The notes beneath the pieces are model-generated. The model was not told where the DNA came from. It was given only the letters and a program-made list of their open reading frames with translations, and did not search any database. Below are positions 54,600 through 63,925 of a DNA stretch of 64,000 bases, piece after piece. Location of the stretch: positions 930,001 to 994,000 of the forward strand of contig CAWFMV010000007.1 of assembly GCA_963817015.1 (NCBI GenBank), given 5' to 3'. Positions within the stretch are counted from its first letter, which is position 1, and each line of letters opens with the position of its first letter. This DNA is from VAZQ01 sp963817015 (GTDB taxonomy: Bacteria; Pseudomonadota; Alphaproteobacteria; Rhizobiales; Xanthobacteraceae). Made by a program: the position numbers and the translations under genes.

Positions 54600-55259
54600 G
54601 TGGTTCGGTTCGAGAACGTTGGTTTGCGCTACGGGTTGGGGCCTGAGGTCCTGCGTGACCTCAGTTTCCGTATTGAGCCGCATTCATTCCAGTTTCTGAC
54701 CGGCCCGTCAGGCGCCGGCAAGACCTCGCTCATGCGTCTTTTGTTCCTGGCGCTACGACCGACGCGCGGGCTGATCACCCTGTTCGGCCACGACATCGCC
54801 ACGCTCAGCAAGGACGCTATGGCGACGCTGCGACGGCGGATCGGCGTGGTGTTCCAGGATTTTCGGCTGATCGATCATATGACCACCTATGAGAACGTTG
54901 CACTGCCGCTTCGAGTCGTCGGACAGGAGGAAGAGAATTTCCGCGACGAGGTGATCGAGCTCTTGCAGTGGGTCGGGCTCGGCGAGCGGATGTGGGCGCT
55001 GCCGCCCGTGCTCTCGGGCGGGGAGAAGCAGCGCGCCGCGATTGCGCGCGCGGTGATTGCGCGCCCCCAGCTCCTGCTCGCCGACGAGCCGACCGGCAAC
55101 GTCGATCCGACTCTGGCGCAGCGCCTGCTGCGTCTGTTCGTCGAGCTCAACAAGTCCGGTACATCGATCGTCATCGCCACGCACGACATTGCGCTCATGG
55201 ACCAGTACGACGCGCGCCGGCTGGTGCTGCACGAAGGGCGAATTCATGTCTATGAATGA
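54600..55259 (+). CDS. ftsE: Cell division ATP-binding protein FtsE
   Basis: ABC ATPase of the FtsEX complex, which couples divisome assembly to periplasmic cell-wall hydrolase activation. GTG start; 219 residues. Walker A GPSGAGKTSLMRLL, signature LSGGEKQRAAIARAV, Walker B LLLADEPTGNVDP and the switch His in IVIATHD are intact. Its last codons overlap the ftsX start by 14 bases. Confidence 0.95.
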   Translation: MVRFENVGLRYGLGPEVLRDLSFRIEPHSFQFLTGPSGAGKTSLMRLLFLALRPTRGLITLFGHDIATLSKDAMATLRRRIGVVFQDFRLIDHMTTYENVALPLRVVGQEEENFRDEVIELLQWVGLGERMWALPPVLSGGEKQRAAIARAVIARPQLLLADEPTGNVDPTLAQRLLRLFVELNKSGTSIVIATHDIALMDQYDARRLVLHEGRIHVYE

Positions 55260-56202
55260 CGATGTTGATGCGGTGACGGCGGCGCCGCAGCCGGGCGCGA
55301 TGCCGCAGTTCGTGTCGCCGATCGTGCCTAAAGGCACGATCGCAGGCCGTGCCCTGGTTGCGATCGTGGCGATCATGACCTTCCTGGCTTCGCTTACTAC
55401 CGGCGCGGTGGTCCTGGTGCGGGCGGCCGCAAGCGACTGGCAGTCGGAGGTCGCGCGCGAAGTCACGATCCAGGTTCGCCCGGTCGGCAATCGCGATCTT
55501 GAAGCCGACGTGAGCCGTGCGGCCGATATCGCGCGCCGCTTTCCAGGCGTGGCCGATGTCCGGGTCTATTCGAAGGAGGAGTCCTCACACCTGCTGGAGC
55601 CCTGGCTTGGAACCGGCCTGGTGCTCGATGAGCTGCCGGTGCCACGCCTTGCCGTGGTACGCATCGCGTCGGGCGCGGCGCCCGAGTTTAGCCGTCTGGC
55701 CAAGCTCCTGGCGGAGCAGGTTCCGACCGCGGGCCTCGACGACCATCGCGGCTTTGTCGAGCACATGCGTTCCATGGGGCGGGCCGCGTTCCTGGGCGGT
55801 CTCGCGGTGCTCGCGCTGGTTCTGGTCGCGACCGTGCTCTCCGTCACGTTCGCGACTCGCGGCGCGATTGCCACCAACCGGACGGTGGTCGAGGTGCTCC
55901 ACCTGATCGGTGCCAAGAATACCTTCATCGCCCAGCACTTTCAGCGCCGCTTTCTCGGGCTTGGGCTGCAAGGCGGAGCGATCGGGGGCGGCTCTGCCCT
56001 CGTGCTGTTCGGGCTGGTCGAGTTCGTAAGCCGCCATTTCCTCGGCAGTGCTGCGGGCGAGCAGTTCGGGGCTTTGTTCGGGAGCTTTTCGATCGGCATC
56101 TTCGGCTATTTGGCGGTGGCCCTCCAGATCGCCCTGATCGCAGGCGTTACCGCGCTCGCCTCGCGCCGCACCGTCAACCGCACCTTGGAAACCTTTGAGT
56201 AA
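55246..56202 (+). CDS. ftsX: Cell division protein FtsX
   Basis: Membrane partner of FtsE, 318 residues. A cytoplasmic N-terminus leads to the first helix (ALVAIVAIMTFLASLTTGAV), a periplasmic domain of about 100 residues (VRVYSKEESSHLLEPWLGTG) and three more helices, including FLGGLAVLALVLVATVLSVT. ATG 55246 (overlapping ftsE) is used; ATG 55252 is two codons later. Confidence 0.93.
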   Translation: MSMNDDVDAVTAAPQPGAMPQFVSPIVPKGTIAGRALVAIVAIMTFLASLTTGAVVLVRAAASDWQSEVAREVTIQVRPVGNRDLEADVSRAADIARRFPGVADVRVYSKEESSHLLEPWLGTGLVLDELPVPRLAVVRIASGAAPEFSRLAKLLAEQVPTAGLDDHRGFVEHMRSMGRAAFLGGLAVLALVLVATVLSVTFATRGAIATNRTVVEVLHLIGAKNTFIAQHFQRRFLGLGLQGGAIGGGSALVLFGLVEFVSRHFLGSAAGEQFGALFGSFSIGIFGYLAVALQIALIAGVTALASRRTVNRTLETFE

Positions 56203-56305
56203 CCTTTGCCTGCTCACCTATGGCCTGTTGACCTATGGTTGCAGGCGCTTCGTCACGGGGTCGCCGGAATTGATGCTATACTGAGTTGCAAACGTGGACC
56301 ATGCG

Positions 56306-56980
56306 ATGGCGGCAGTCGGGTCAAGCCTCGATGCAGTGCCTGGCACGGGCTTCTCCCGCGAGCGCGCCCGTCCGCCGAGCGTGCTTTTGCGCGGCATCGG
56401 CTGGGCCACCGTGTCGGTCTGCGCCGTCGTCGCGCTGGCGTTTACACTCGGATTTCTTTGGTTCACCGCGCGGGTGCCATCCAGTGAAATCACCCTGACC
56501 GGTGCGACCGACGGCATCGTCGTGCTCACCGGCGATTCGGCCCGCATCAGCGAGGCGATCGAGCAGCTGGCCGATCGTCGTGGGAAACGCCTCCTGATCA
56601 GCGGAGCCAATCGCGGCACTACCGCCGCGGAGATTTCGCGCCTCAATCCTGATTTCACGCGCTGGATCCAGTGTTGTGTCGATTTCGACCGCGCGCTCAA
56701 CACCCTTGGCAATGCGATCGAGACCCGGCGCTGGGCTGAGCGGCGCCGCTTCCGGTCGCTGACCGTGGTAACCTCGGACTACCACATGCCGCGTGCCATG
56801 GCGGAAATCGCTCACCAGCTGCCAAATACCCGCCTCGTTGCATTTCCGGTGATGTCGGAGCGGCTGCGGACGGACCATTGGTGGGCGAGCGGCCCAGCCA
56901 TGCGGCTGCTGCTCACCGAATACGTGAAATACATCGTTGCGCGGGCGCGCATGCGGCTCAACGGGCCGTCGCGCGGCTAG
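56306..56980 (+). CDS. YdcF/ElyC-family (DUF218) protein
   Basis: A 224-residue membrane-anchored protein. The N-terminal helix (VSVCAVVALAFTLGFLWF) is followed by the DUF218 domain: TDGIVVLTGDSARISEAIEQ, KRLLISGANRGTTAAEIS, NTLGNAIETRRWAE and VTSDYHMPRAMAEI. The SDYHMPRA segment is the diagnostic motif. ElyC/SanA relatives influence envelope integrity. It follows ftsX closely, as in other rhizobia. Confidence 0.9.
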   Translation: MAAVGSSLDAVPGTGFSRERARPPSVLLRGIGWATVSVCAVVALAFTLGFLWFTARVPSSEITLTGATDGIVVLTGDSARISEAIEQLADRRGKRLLISGANRGTTAAEISRLNPDFTRWIQCCVDFDRALNTLGNAIETRRWAERRRFRSLTVVTSDYHMPRAMAEIAHQLPNTRLVAFPVMSERLRTDHWWASGPAMRLLLTEYVKYIVARARMRLNGPSRG

Positions 56981-56984
56981 CGTA

Positions 56985-57030
56985 GGGCTCAAGCGGCTTG
57001 GGGCACAAGCGCCTTGGGCACAAGCGCCTT
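56985..57030. repeat. Short tandem repeat, 15-bp units
   Basis: Two identical units gggcacaagcgcctt at 57001-57015 and 57016-57030, with a degenerate third (gggctcaagcggctt, 56985-56999) just before. It lies in the gap after the YdcF gene. Confidence 0.6.
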
Positions 57031-57140
57031 GGCGTAGCGCACAATGGCGCCGCGGCGGCGGCTCGCGATCCGCCTTCGGCAATGATAGAACCACACCGCC
57101 GCCATCGCGGTAGCGTTCACAATCTCATGGCATCAACAGA

Positions 57141-57935
57141 GTGGTGCCTTCACATCAGTCGGGCCTGTTTGCCGTGATCATCCGTTCGATCGTCTTCAAT
57201 GCTCTGTTCTATCTCAATCTGATCGGTCAGATGCTGGCGGTCATACCGACCATGCTGATGCCGCGCGGCGCGATCGTGGCAGTCGTGAAATTCTGGGCGC
57301 GCACGAGTCTCTGGCTCCTGCGCAGGATCTGCGGGATCACGGTCGAGTTCCGCGGATTGGAGAGGATTCCCCCGGGGGCCCTTATCGTCGCGTCCAAGCA
57401 TCAGTCGATGTGGGAAACGTTCGCGCTGTTTCCGCTGTTTGCGGACCCTGCCTTCATTCTCAAGCGTGAGCTGATGTGGATTCCGTTCTTCGGCTGGTTT
57501 TCGTGGAAAGCCGGCATGATTCCGGTCAACCGCGGCAAGCGCTCGCAGGCGCTCCTGGAGCTTGCCGCCAGCGCGCGCCACGAGCTTGCGCGCGGTCGCC
57601 AGATCGTCATCTTTCCGGAAGGCACGCGACGCGCTCCAGGCGCCGAGCCGAGCTACAAATTTGGCGTGACCCACCTCTATGCGGAGACGGGCGCGGTATG
57701 CCTGCCGATCGCGCTCAATTCCGGGCTGTTCTGGCCGCGCCGGTCGTTCCGCCGCTTTCCCGGCACCATCATCGTCGAGGTGCTCGACCCGATCGCGCCT
57801 GGCCTCTCGAAAGAGGATTTCGCCGCGCGATTGCAGCAGTCGATCGAGACGGCGACCGCGCGCCTGGTCGCGGAAGGCGAGCGCGAGCTCGCGCGCAATG
57901 GTGTCAAGCAAGCCTCGCTTGCGCCGTCGTCATGA
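57141..57935 (+). CDS. plsC: 1-acyl-sn-glycerol-3-phosphate acyltransferase
   Basis: Phospholipid synthesis, making phosphatidic acid from lysophosphatidic acid at the inner membrane. GTG start; 264 residues. IVRSIVFNALFYLNLIG-type helices open it, ASKHQSMWETFAL is the HX4D/E catalytic block (with Glu), and IVIFPEGTRRAPG plus CLPIALNSGLFW are the substrate-binding motifs. The last codons overlap the 3' end of the convergent ChaC gene by six bases. Confidence 0.9.
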   Translation: MVPSHQSGLFAVIIRSIVFNALFYLNLIGQMLAVIPTMLMPRGAIVAVVKFWARTSLWLLRRICGITVEFRGLERIPPGALIVASKHQSMWETFALFPLFADPAFILKRELMWIPFFGWFSWKAGMIPVNRGKRSQALLELAASARHELARGRQIVIFPEGTRRAPGAEPSYKFGVTHLYAETGAVCLPIALNSGLFWPRRSFRRFPGTIIVEVLDPIAPGLSKEDFAARLQQSIETATARLVAEGERELARNGVKQASLAPSS

Positions 57936-58500
57936 GGCGGTTGCCGCGGTCTCGTGCGTGCCCTTGAGCCGCTCGGCCAAGAGATGCAGCTCGGTTTCCC
58001 GCAGGCCCAATGCATTCGAGTGCCGCGACCGTGGCGATGACGTAGTCACGATTGGCGCCGGAGTGACCATGGCCCTGGCGCACGTGATGGAGCTGCTGGT
58101 CGAGCGACAGACGCCCGGCATATTGCGGATGGCTGCGGTCGACCATGTAGCAGACCGCGCTCACGGCTCGCTCGGGCTCGCCCTTGAGCCAGATGCGCCG
58201 GACGCATTCGCGATACACCATGGTGACTTGCTCGCGTGCGCGCAGATACGCGATCGTCTCGGTGCGCAGCGCGGCTGCAACCCGATACGCAATGCCGCGG
58301 CAGGCGCCGCCGCGGTCGAGGCCGAGCACCAGGCCAGGACGCTCGGCTGTCCCGCGATGGTAGAACGAATAGACGCAGAGCGCCCGATGAGCGCCGATCA
58401 GCCGTGCCTCGACCCGCTCCAGAAACTCAAAGCCCGGCCGCCACATCAGCGAGCCATAGCCGAAAACCCAGATGTCTGCGGAATCATGCGGCGGGTTCAT
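57930..58500 (-). CDS. chaC: Gamma-glutamylcyclotransferase (ChaC type), frameshifted
   Basis: Degrades glutathione to 5-oxoproline and Cys-Gly. From ATG 58500 the product begins MNPPHDSADIWVFGYGSLMW (the YGSL substrate loop), then FYHRGTAERPGLVLGLD and CRGIAYRVA; the acidic catalytic Glu lies in the YRECVRR region. After ATVA an extra G near 58024 shifts the frame; the other frame gives HSNALGLRETELHLLAERLK and stops at 57930. Joined length (about 189) fits the family. The literal frame instead runs 26 bases past the other stop. Confidence 0.8.
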
Positions 58501-58662
58501 TGGTCGTTCATAACCATGAAAAGCTGCCCTTGTCGAAACCAGCAGGTATGGACAAAGCAGCAACGGCAGAGAAGATTCGTCCTCGGAAACGCCGCATTCC
58601 CCGGCTTCGAGTTGCGCGGGGACGGCTAAGCCTGCCGACAGCGGGTCTGAGGAGCGTGAGCG

Positions 58663-59785
58663 ATGCACCAACCAGGATCCGCCCCTCGCCGTCGGCTATG
58701 GCCGGTATTCGTGCCGCTTGCTTTGGTGGTGGTGCTCGCGATCGGTTGGAGCGGCTTCTGGTTCCTGGCCGCTGGTGCGGCAGAGACAAGGATTGCGGGC
58801 TGGCGCGAGCGCGAAGCCAATTCCGGGCGGGTCTACAATTGTGAAAGGCAGACCGTCGGCGGCTTTCCATTCCGCATCGAGGTTCGCTGCGTCGACCCCT
58901 CGATCGAATTGCGCCGCAATGAGCCGCCGGTCGCGCTCAAGGCGAGCGATCTCGTGGTGGTCTCGCAGATCTATCAGCCGACGCTGCTGATCAGCGAGCT
59001 CACAGGGCCGATGACCATTGCCGAGCCCGGCCAGTCTCCGAGCTACATCGCCAATTGGACACTCGGGCAATCGAGCGTGCGCGGCACGCCGGCGGCACCC
59101 GAGCGGGCCTCGATCGTGTTCGATCGACCGACGGTCGACCGGGTTGGCAGTGCGCAAGCGACCGTGCTGAAAGCCGATCGGATCGAAGCTGCACGGGCGC
59201 ATCGCGGAAGGGTCGGTGACCGGCGATCCGGTGATCGAGCTTGTGTTGCGTCTCACCGGCGCAACGGCGCCGGAGCTGCATTCATTCACGCGACAGCCGA
59301 TCGATTCGGAGATCACCGCCAAGCTCTATGGCCTCGCTGACTTCTCACCCAAGCCCTGGCCGGTGCGCTTTCGGGAAATGCAGGCGCGCGGCGGCAAGAT
59401 CGAGATCACGCGCGCGCGCGTGCGCCAGGGCGAGGCGATCGCGGCTAGTGCCGGCACACTTGGCCTGACGACGCGCGGCGGCCTCGATGGACAGATTCAG
59501 GTAACGATACTCGGCCTCGAGAGCATCGTGCGGTCGCTCGATCTCGATCGCGCCATGTCGCAGGGCAATGTTGGCTCCGCCATCAACGCGCTTGATCGGC
59601 TGATTCCGGGGTTAGGGCAAGTCGCGCGGCAGAATGCGGCCCCGGGCATTCTGGCGGCGCTGCGCGGCATCGGGCGACCCGGGACGCTCGATGACAAGCC
59701 CGCAACCACGCTCCCGCTGCGTTTCAACGACGGCCAGATCCTGCTCGGGCCGTTCCCGGTCGGGCGCGTGCCGCCGCTGTTTTGA
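58663..59785 (+). CDS. DUF2125 family protein, frameshifted
   Basis: An exported or membrane-anchored protein of alphaproteobacteria. The N-terminal helix (VFVPLALVVVLAIGWSGFWF) is followed by CERQTVGGFPFRIEVRC, the typical DUF2125 start. After AQATVLKADRIE one extra G near 59188 shifts the frame; the next frame resumes with LHGRIAEGSVTGDPVIELVL, and ends RFNDGQILLGPFPVGRVPPL, a normal family C-terminus. Joined length about 373. Function unknown; possibly envelope related. Confidence 0.8.
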
Positions 59786-59811
59786 TCGAAAACAACATCG
59801 GCCTCGGTGTT

Positions 59812-59909
59812 GCCATGCCCGCGAAAACGGGCATCCAGTAGTCACTGACATCGGATTGATGCTGTACCGCCGGCGTTTACTGGATCGTCCGCTTTCGCGG
59901 ACGATGACA
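59812..59909. repeat. Palindromic intergenic repeat (gcccgcgaaaacgggcatcc type)
   Basis: catgcccgcgaaaacgggca with tccagta is mirrored by tactggatcgtccgctttcg cggacgatg on the right, an imperfect inverted repeat enclosing short hairpins. This look is common between genes in Bradyrhizobium-like genomes. It lies between the convergent DUF2125 and glutaminyl cyclase genes. Confidence 0.6.
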
Positions 59910-59939
59910 ACGGATAGTCATCACAAACAACTCAAACGA

Positions 59940-60788
59940 TCACCGCCCGCCTTCCACAAAGCGACCGCTGAAGATCGACTTCCAGCGCTTGCCGGTCACG
60001 TAGAACGTGCCGGTGGCGTTGTCGTGCGCAATGCCGTTGAGCACATAGTTGCCGCTGTCGGTGTCGATCAGCGCCTTCTCGTCGGCGGACATCCGGTCGC
60101 GCAGGCCGCGCATGTCGGCAACCCCGTCGATGCATCCGCTCGCCGGGTCGATGCGCACGATGCTCCAGGTCGTGAAGATGTTGCCATAGAGGCGCCCGCG
60201 CACCAGCTCGAGTTCGTTGAGGCCCACGATGTCTCCCGGCCGCGTCGAGCGAACCTTGACGGTGCGGCGCACCGCGAAGGTCTGCGGGTCGACGTAGTAG
60301 AACGAAGGTCCGCCGTCGCTGAAGATCAGGCTTGATCCGTCATTGGTCAGGCCCCAGCCCTCGCGCGGATTGCGCATGGCGCGCTGGCGCTTGGCGGCGA
60401 GGTCGTAGACGAAGACCTGATGATCCTGCCAGGTGAGCTGATAGATCTGGTCGTTGAGGATGGTGAGGCCTTCGCCGAACACGCTGGTGCCGAGATCGGT
60501 CAGCGTGCGCACCTGTCCGTCGAACGAGATCACGTTGATGCGTGTGGTTCCGGCGATGCGCCCGGTGCTCTCGTAGAGCTGGCCGTCGCGGACCTCGAGG
60601 CCTTGCGTGAAGCCGAGCTCGCTGCGCTCGATCTTGCTGGCGATCTCGAACCGCAGCGGCGTGGGCTCGCGACAGGTGGTCTGTGCGTTCAACGTATCCG
60701 GACCGCCCCAGAGGAAGAAGGCGCCGGCCGCAACTGCAGTGGCTAGCACTGCAGTGCCGAAGAGCAACCATGTGCGGCGCGTCAGCAT
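59940..60788 (-). CDS. Glutaminyl-peptide cyclotransferase (bacterial-type)
   Basis: A five-bladed propeller enzyme that converts N-terminal Gln to pyroglutamate. Signal or anchor helix (FGTAVLATAVAAGAFFLW), then GFTQGLEVRDGQLYESTGRI, INVISFDG, GEGLTILNDQIYQLTWQD and YGNIFTTWSIVRIDPASG, matching the family order. 282 residues. Two bases separate it from tyrC, so it belongs to the aromatic amino acid operon. Confidence 0.88.
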   Translation of the reverse strand: MLTRRTWLLFGTAVLATAVAAGAFFLWGGPDTLNAQTTCREPTPLRFEIASKIERSELGFTQGLEVRDGQLYESTGRIAGTTRINVISFDGQVRTLTDLGTSVFGEGLTILNDQIYQLTWQDHQVFVYDLAAKRQRAMRNPREGWGLTNDGSSLIFSDGGPSFYYVDPQTFAVRRTVKVRSTRPGDIVGLNELELVRGRLYGNIFTTWSIVRIDPASGCIDGVADMRGLRDRMSADEKALIDTDSGNYVLNGIAHDNATGTFYVTGKRWKSIFSGRFVEGGR

Positions 60789-60790
60789 GG

Positions 60791-61762
60791 CTATTCAGCC
60801 TCGCTGCTGTAGGGCCGCGGCAGCGGTGTGTGCGGCAGATCAGGATGCGGGCGGCCGAAATCGGGCGTCGGCGAATCCTGACCGATCGCCACGATGCCGC
60901 GGCGGATGGCACGGGTGCGTGTGAAGTGCTCGAACAGCGTGTCGCCGTCGCCGCGCCGGATCGCGCGCGTCAGCGTTGCGATGTCCTCATTGAAGCGGCC
61001 GAGCATTTCCAGCACCGCATCCTTGTTGGCCAGGAACACGTCGCGCCACATCGTGGGATCGGATGCCGCGATGCGGGTGAAGTCGCGGAAGCCACCGGCA
61101 GAGAACTGCAGCACTTCGGAGCGCGTCACTTGTGACAGCTCGTCGGCGGTGCCGACGATGGTGTAGGCGATGAGATGGGGCAGGTGGCTCGTCACTGCCA
61201 GCACGAGATCGTGATGGTCGGCTGCCATCGTCTCCACGTTGGCGCCGAGCGCGCTCCAGAACGCGGCAAGACGCTCGACGGCCTCAAGGTCAGCGTTCGG
61301 AGGCGGCGTGAGGATGCACCAGCGGTTGACGAACAGCTCGGCAAAGCCTGCATCAGGACCCGAATATTCCGTGCCGGCGACTGGGTGCGCGGGCACAAAG
61401 TGGACGTTCGGCGGCAGATGGGGCGCCATGTCACGGACGATCGAGCCCTTCACCGAGCCGACGTCGGAAACCGTCGCGCCCGCCATCAAGTGCGGGCCGA
61501 TCTCCTTGGCGACCTCGCCGCAGGCGCCGACCGGAATGCACACGATCACGAGGTCGGCGCCGTCGACCGCCGCCGCATTGGTCTCGACCACCTGATCGGC
61601 GAGCCCGAGCTCGGCCACGCGCCGGCGCGTTTGCGGCGAGCGCGCCGTCGCCACAATCGAGCGCACCAAGCCCTGTGAGCGCGCAGCGCGCGCGATCGAG
61701 GAGCCGATCAGCCCGACGCCGATCAAAGCGAGGCGATTGAAGAGAGGAGCCTTGCGAGTCAC
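60791..61762 (-). CDS. tyrC: Cyclohexadienyl/prephenate dehydrogenase
   Basis: Tyrosine biosynthesis, oxidising arogenate or prephenate with NAD. GTG start overlapping hisC (GTGA); 323 residues. LALIGVGLIGSSIARAARSQ binds the cofactor, VSDVGSVKG and VPAHPVAGTEYSGPD carry the catalytic His, and TSHLPHLIAYTIVG the substrate loop. A proline-rich tail follows. Substrate preference between prephenate and arogenate cannot be told. Confidence 0.93.
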   Translation of the reverse strand: MTRKAPLFNRLALIGVGLIGSSIARAARSQGLVRSIVATARSPQTRRRVAELGLADQVVETNAAAVDGADLVIVCIPVGACGEVAKEIGPHLMAGATVSDVGSVKGSIVRDMAPHLPPNVHFVPAHPVAGTEYSGPDAGFAELFVNRWCILTPPPNADLEAVERLAAFWSALGANVETMAADHHDLVLAVTSHLPHLIAYTIVGTADELSQVTRSEVLQFSAGGFRDFTRIAASDPTMWRDVFLANKDAVLEMLGRFNEDIATLTRAIRRGDGDTLFEHFTRTRAIRRGIVAIGQDSPTPDFGRPHPDLPHTPLPRPYSSEAE

Positions 61763-62861
61763 GGCCTCTTCCCCACGAACTCAGCCAATGCTGCGACTAC
61801 GAGCCGGTTCGCCTCCTCGCTGCCGACCGTCATGCGCAACGCGTTCGGTAGGTGATAGGCTTTGACCCGGCGCAAAATGAGGCCGCGCTTTGTGAGGAAG
61901 GCATCAGCCTCCTCCGCGGTCTTGCCCTTGGTTTCCGGGAAATGGATCAGCACGAAGTTCGCAATGCTCGGCGTCACCTCGAGGCCTAGTTTGCGGATCT
62001 CCTGCACAAGCCAGGCCAGCCACTTGTCGTTGTGCTGGCGCGCGGTCTCGACATGCGCTGTATCGCCGATTGCCGCGACGCCGGCCGCGATCGCGGCGGA
62101 GTTCACATTGAACGGTCCCCGAATGCGGTTGACCGCTTCGACCACGTGCGCGGGTCCGTACATCCACCCGAGCCGCAGCGCCGCCAGCCCGTAGATCTTC
62201 GAGAACGTGCGGCACATCACGACGTTCTCGGAGGTGGCAACCAACTCGATCCCGGCCTCGTAGTCGTTGCGCCGCACATATTCCGCATAGGCGGCATCGA
62301 GCACGAGCAACACATGCGGCGGCAGCCCCTTGTGCAGGCGCTTCACCTCGTCGAACGGCACATAGGTGCCGGTCGGATTGTTGGGATTGGCGAGGAACAC
62401 CACCTTGGTGCGTTCGGTGACCTTGCCAGCATGTTGTCGACGTCGGCGGTGTGGTTCTTCTCGGGCGCCACGATCGGCTTCGCGCCCGAGCCGAGCGTCG
62501 CGATCGGATAAACCAGGAAGCCGTGCGTGGTGTAGATCGCCTCGTCGCCGTCGCGCAGGTAGGCGTCGGCGAGCAAATTGAGCAGGTCGTCGGAGCCCGC
62601 GCCGCAGACGATGCGGTTGGGGTCGAGCCCGAAGGCGCGCCCGATCGCCTCGCGCAGCGCGGTTGCTGCGCCGTCCGGATAGTCCTGCAGATGGTCGGCC
62701 ACAGCCCGGTAGGCCGCGAGCGCTTTCGGGCTTGGTCCGAGCGGGGTCTCGTTCGAGGAGAGCTTGAACACGCGCGCGACGCCGGGCGCCGCGCTCTTGC
62801 CCGGCACATAGGGGTCGATATCAAGCACGCCGGGTCGCGGTTGCGGGCGCAGGGCGGACAT
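61759..62861 (-). CDS. hisC: Histidinol-phosphate aminotransferase, frameshifted
   Basis: PLP class I aminotransferase for histidine, and in this context tyrosine/phenylalanine, biosynthesis. From ATG 62861 the first frame gives KLSSNETPLGPSPKALAAYR, VCGAGSDDLLNLLADAYLRD and VDNMLA. Near 62426 one base is missing; the next frame resumes KVTERTKVVFLANPNNPTGT, then the PLP lysine segment CRTFSKIYGLAALRLGW and a normal end. Joined length about 367. Start at 62861 is chosen over an in-frame TTG four codons upstream. It is the gene between chorismate mutase and tyrC. Confidence 0.92.
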
Positions 62862-62926
62862 CGTTGGCTCCAATGGACGACCGAGGGTATAGCAAGCCTT
62901 CGGCCCAGATACGGGGGGAGGTTGCC

Positions 62927-63769
62927 TCAGTCGGCCGAGACCCTATAGCGGGTCGCGTGGCTGCCGACGAGGGCCGTTGCGCGGACCGAGGCGCCGGCCT
63001 TGACCAAAGCCTTGGTGACCGGCTCGATCCCCTTGTCCCGCGGCACCGAGATGAGGAGGGCGGCGCCGTCGAAGGCCTTGTCGGGCACTGCCACCACCTC
63101 GGCAATCGAGCCGATCGCCTGCGCGGCGGCCGTACCCCATCCGGCGACCCGCACGCTCCAGACCTCCACGTCCCGCACCATGGCGTCCGCGGCCGCGCGC
63201 GAGATGACGAAGACGGGCAGCGCCGCCGGATGATCGGGGCGCTCGACGAACGGCAGGCGCGCGATGATCTTGGGCGCGGCATTGAATTCGAGCGCGTTCC
63301 ACCATGCGCCCGAGACCGCGAAAGCGGGCACGAGACCCAGGTCGCCTTTGGAGTCGGAGACCGCAGCCACGACTGCGGAGGCGCCCATGTGAGCCACGAA
63401 CGGGGCTGTGAAGCCGAAATGGAAGCGGGCCGAATCTCGCATCAGCGCGTCGCCGGCCGAGAGATCGGCATGCACCGAATAGGGCGACTGCACATACGTG
63501 AAGGTCGAGATGATGACACGCCAGATGCCTTCGACGGTGTCGAGCGGAAGGATGCCGTGATGGCGCTCGACCAGGCGACGCATCATGTCGGCTTCGCGGG
63601 CAGGCCGGAAAGCGGAGCCTGTTTCTTGCGTCTTCTTTACCGAGATCAGGCGATCAATGATCTCGCCGCGCTCCATCAGGAGACGGTGCATGGCCTCGTC
63701 AATGCGGTCGATCTCCTTCCGCAGGTCGGCCAGCGAAGATGGTGAATCGGCGCGGGGTGTCTTGGCCAT
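62927..63769 (-). CDS. Chorismate mutase with C-terminal extension
   Basis: ATG 63769; 280 residues. The AroQ-type domain covers about residues 10-95: LADLRKEIDRIDEAMHRLLM, RGEIIDRLISVKK and READMMRRLVERHHGILPLD. The remaining 185 residues (AHMGASAVVAAVSDSKGDLG onwards, then FVISRAAADAM and GAALLISVPRDKG) resemble a degenerate prephenate dehydratase/ACT-type regulatory half. It heads the operon with hisC, tyrC and the cyclotransferase. Confidence 0.88.
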   Translation of the reverse strand: MAKTPRADSPSSLADLRKEIDRIDEAMHRLLMERGEIIDRLISVKKTQETGSAFRPAREADMMRRLVERHHGILPLDTVEGIWRVIISTFTYVQSPYSVHADLSAGDALMRDSARFHFGFTAPFVAHMGASAVVAAVSDSKGDLGLVPAFAVSGAWWNALEFNAAPKIIARLPFVERPDHPAALPVFVISRAAADAMVRDVEVWSVRVAGWGTAAAQAIGSIAEVVAVPDKAFDGAALLISVPRDKGIEPVTKALVKAGASVRATALVGSHATRYRVSAD

Positions 63770-63829
63770 GAGCAGCACTCTCTGGTGCCGCATTGATAAG
63801 GTCCACTAGGCGTCAAGGCAAAGAAAACG

Positions 63830-63857
63830 TTGACTTGGGGAGGGGGGTGCCTATCTA
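63830..63857 (+). promoter_or_regulatory. Promoter for the gene at 63926
   Basis: ttgact (63830-63835), 16-base spacer, tatcta (63852-63857), a good sigma-70-type match 69 bases before the ATG. The leader downstream contains gcaagcc three times (63869, 63881, 63899), a possible operator or structured leader. Confidence 0.55.
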
Positions 63858-63925
63858 ACCCCGTCGCCGCAAGCCCTTTGGCAAGCCCAAAGCCTTCGGC
63901 AAGCCTTTGTGTTACCCTGTCAAAC

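Noticed and set aside
63858..63925. SAM-II riboswitch upstream of the probable metX
   Set aside because: The expected pseudoknot sequence pattern is not seen in the leader.
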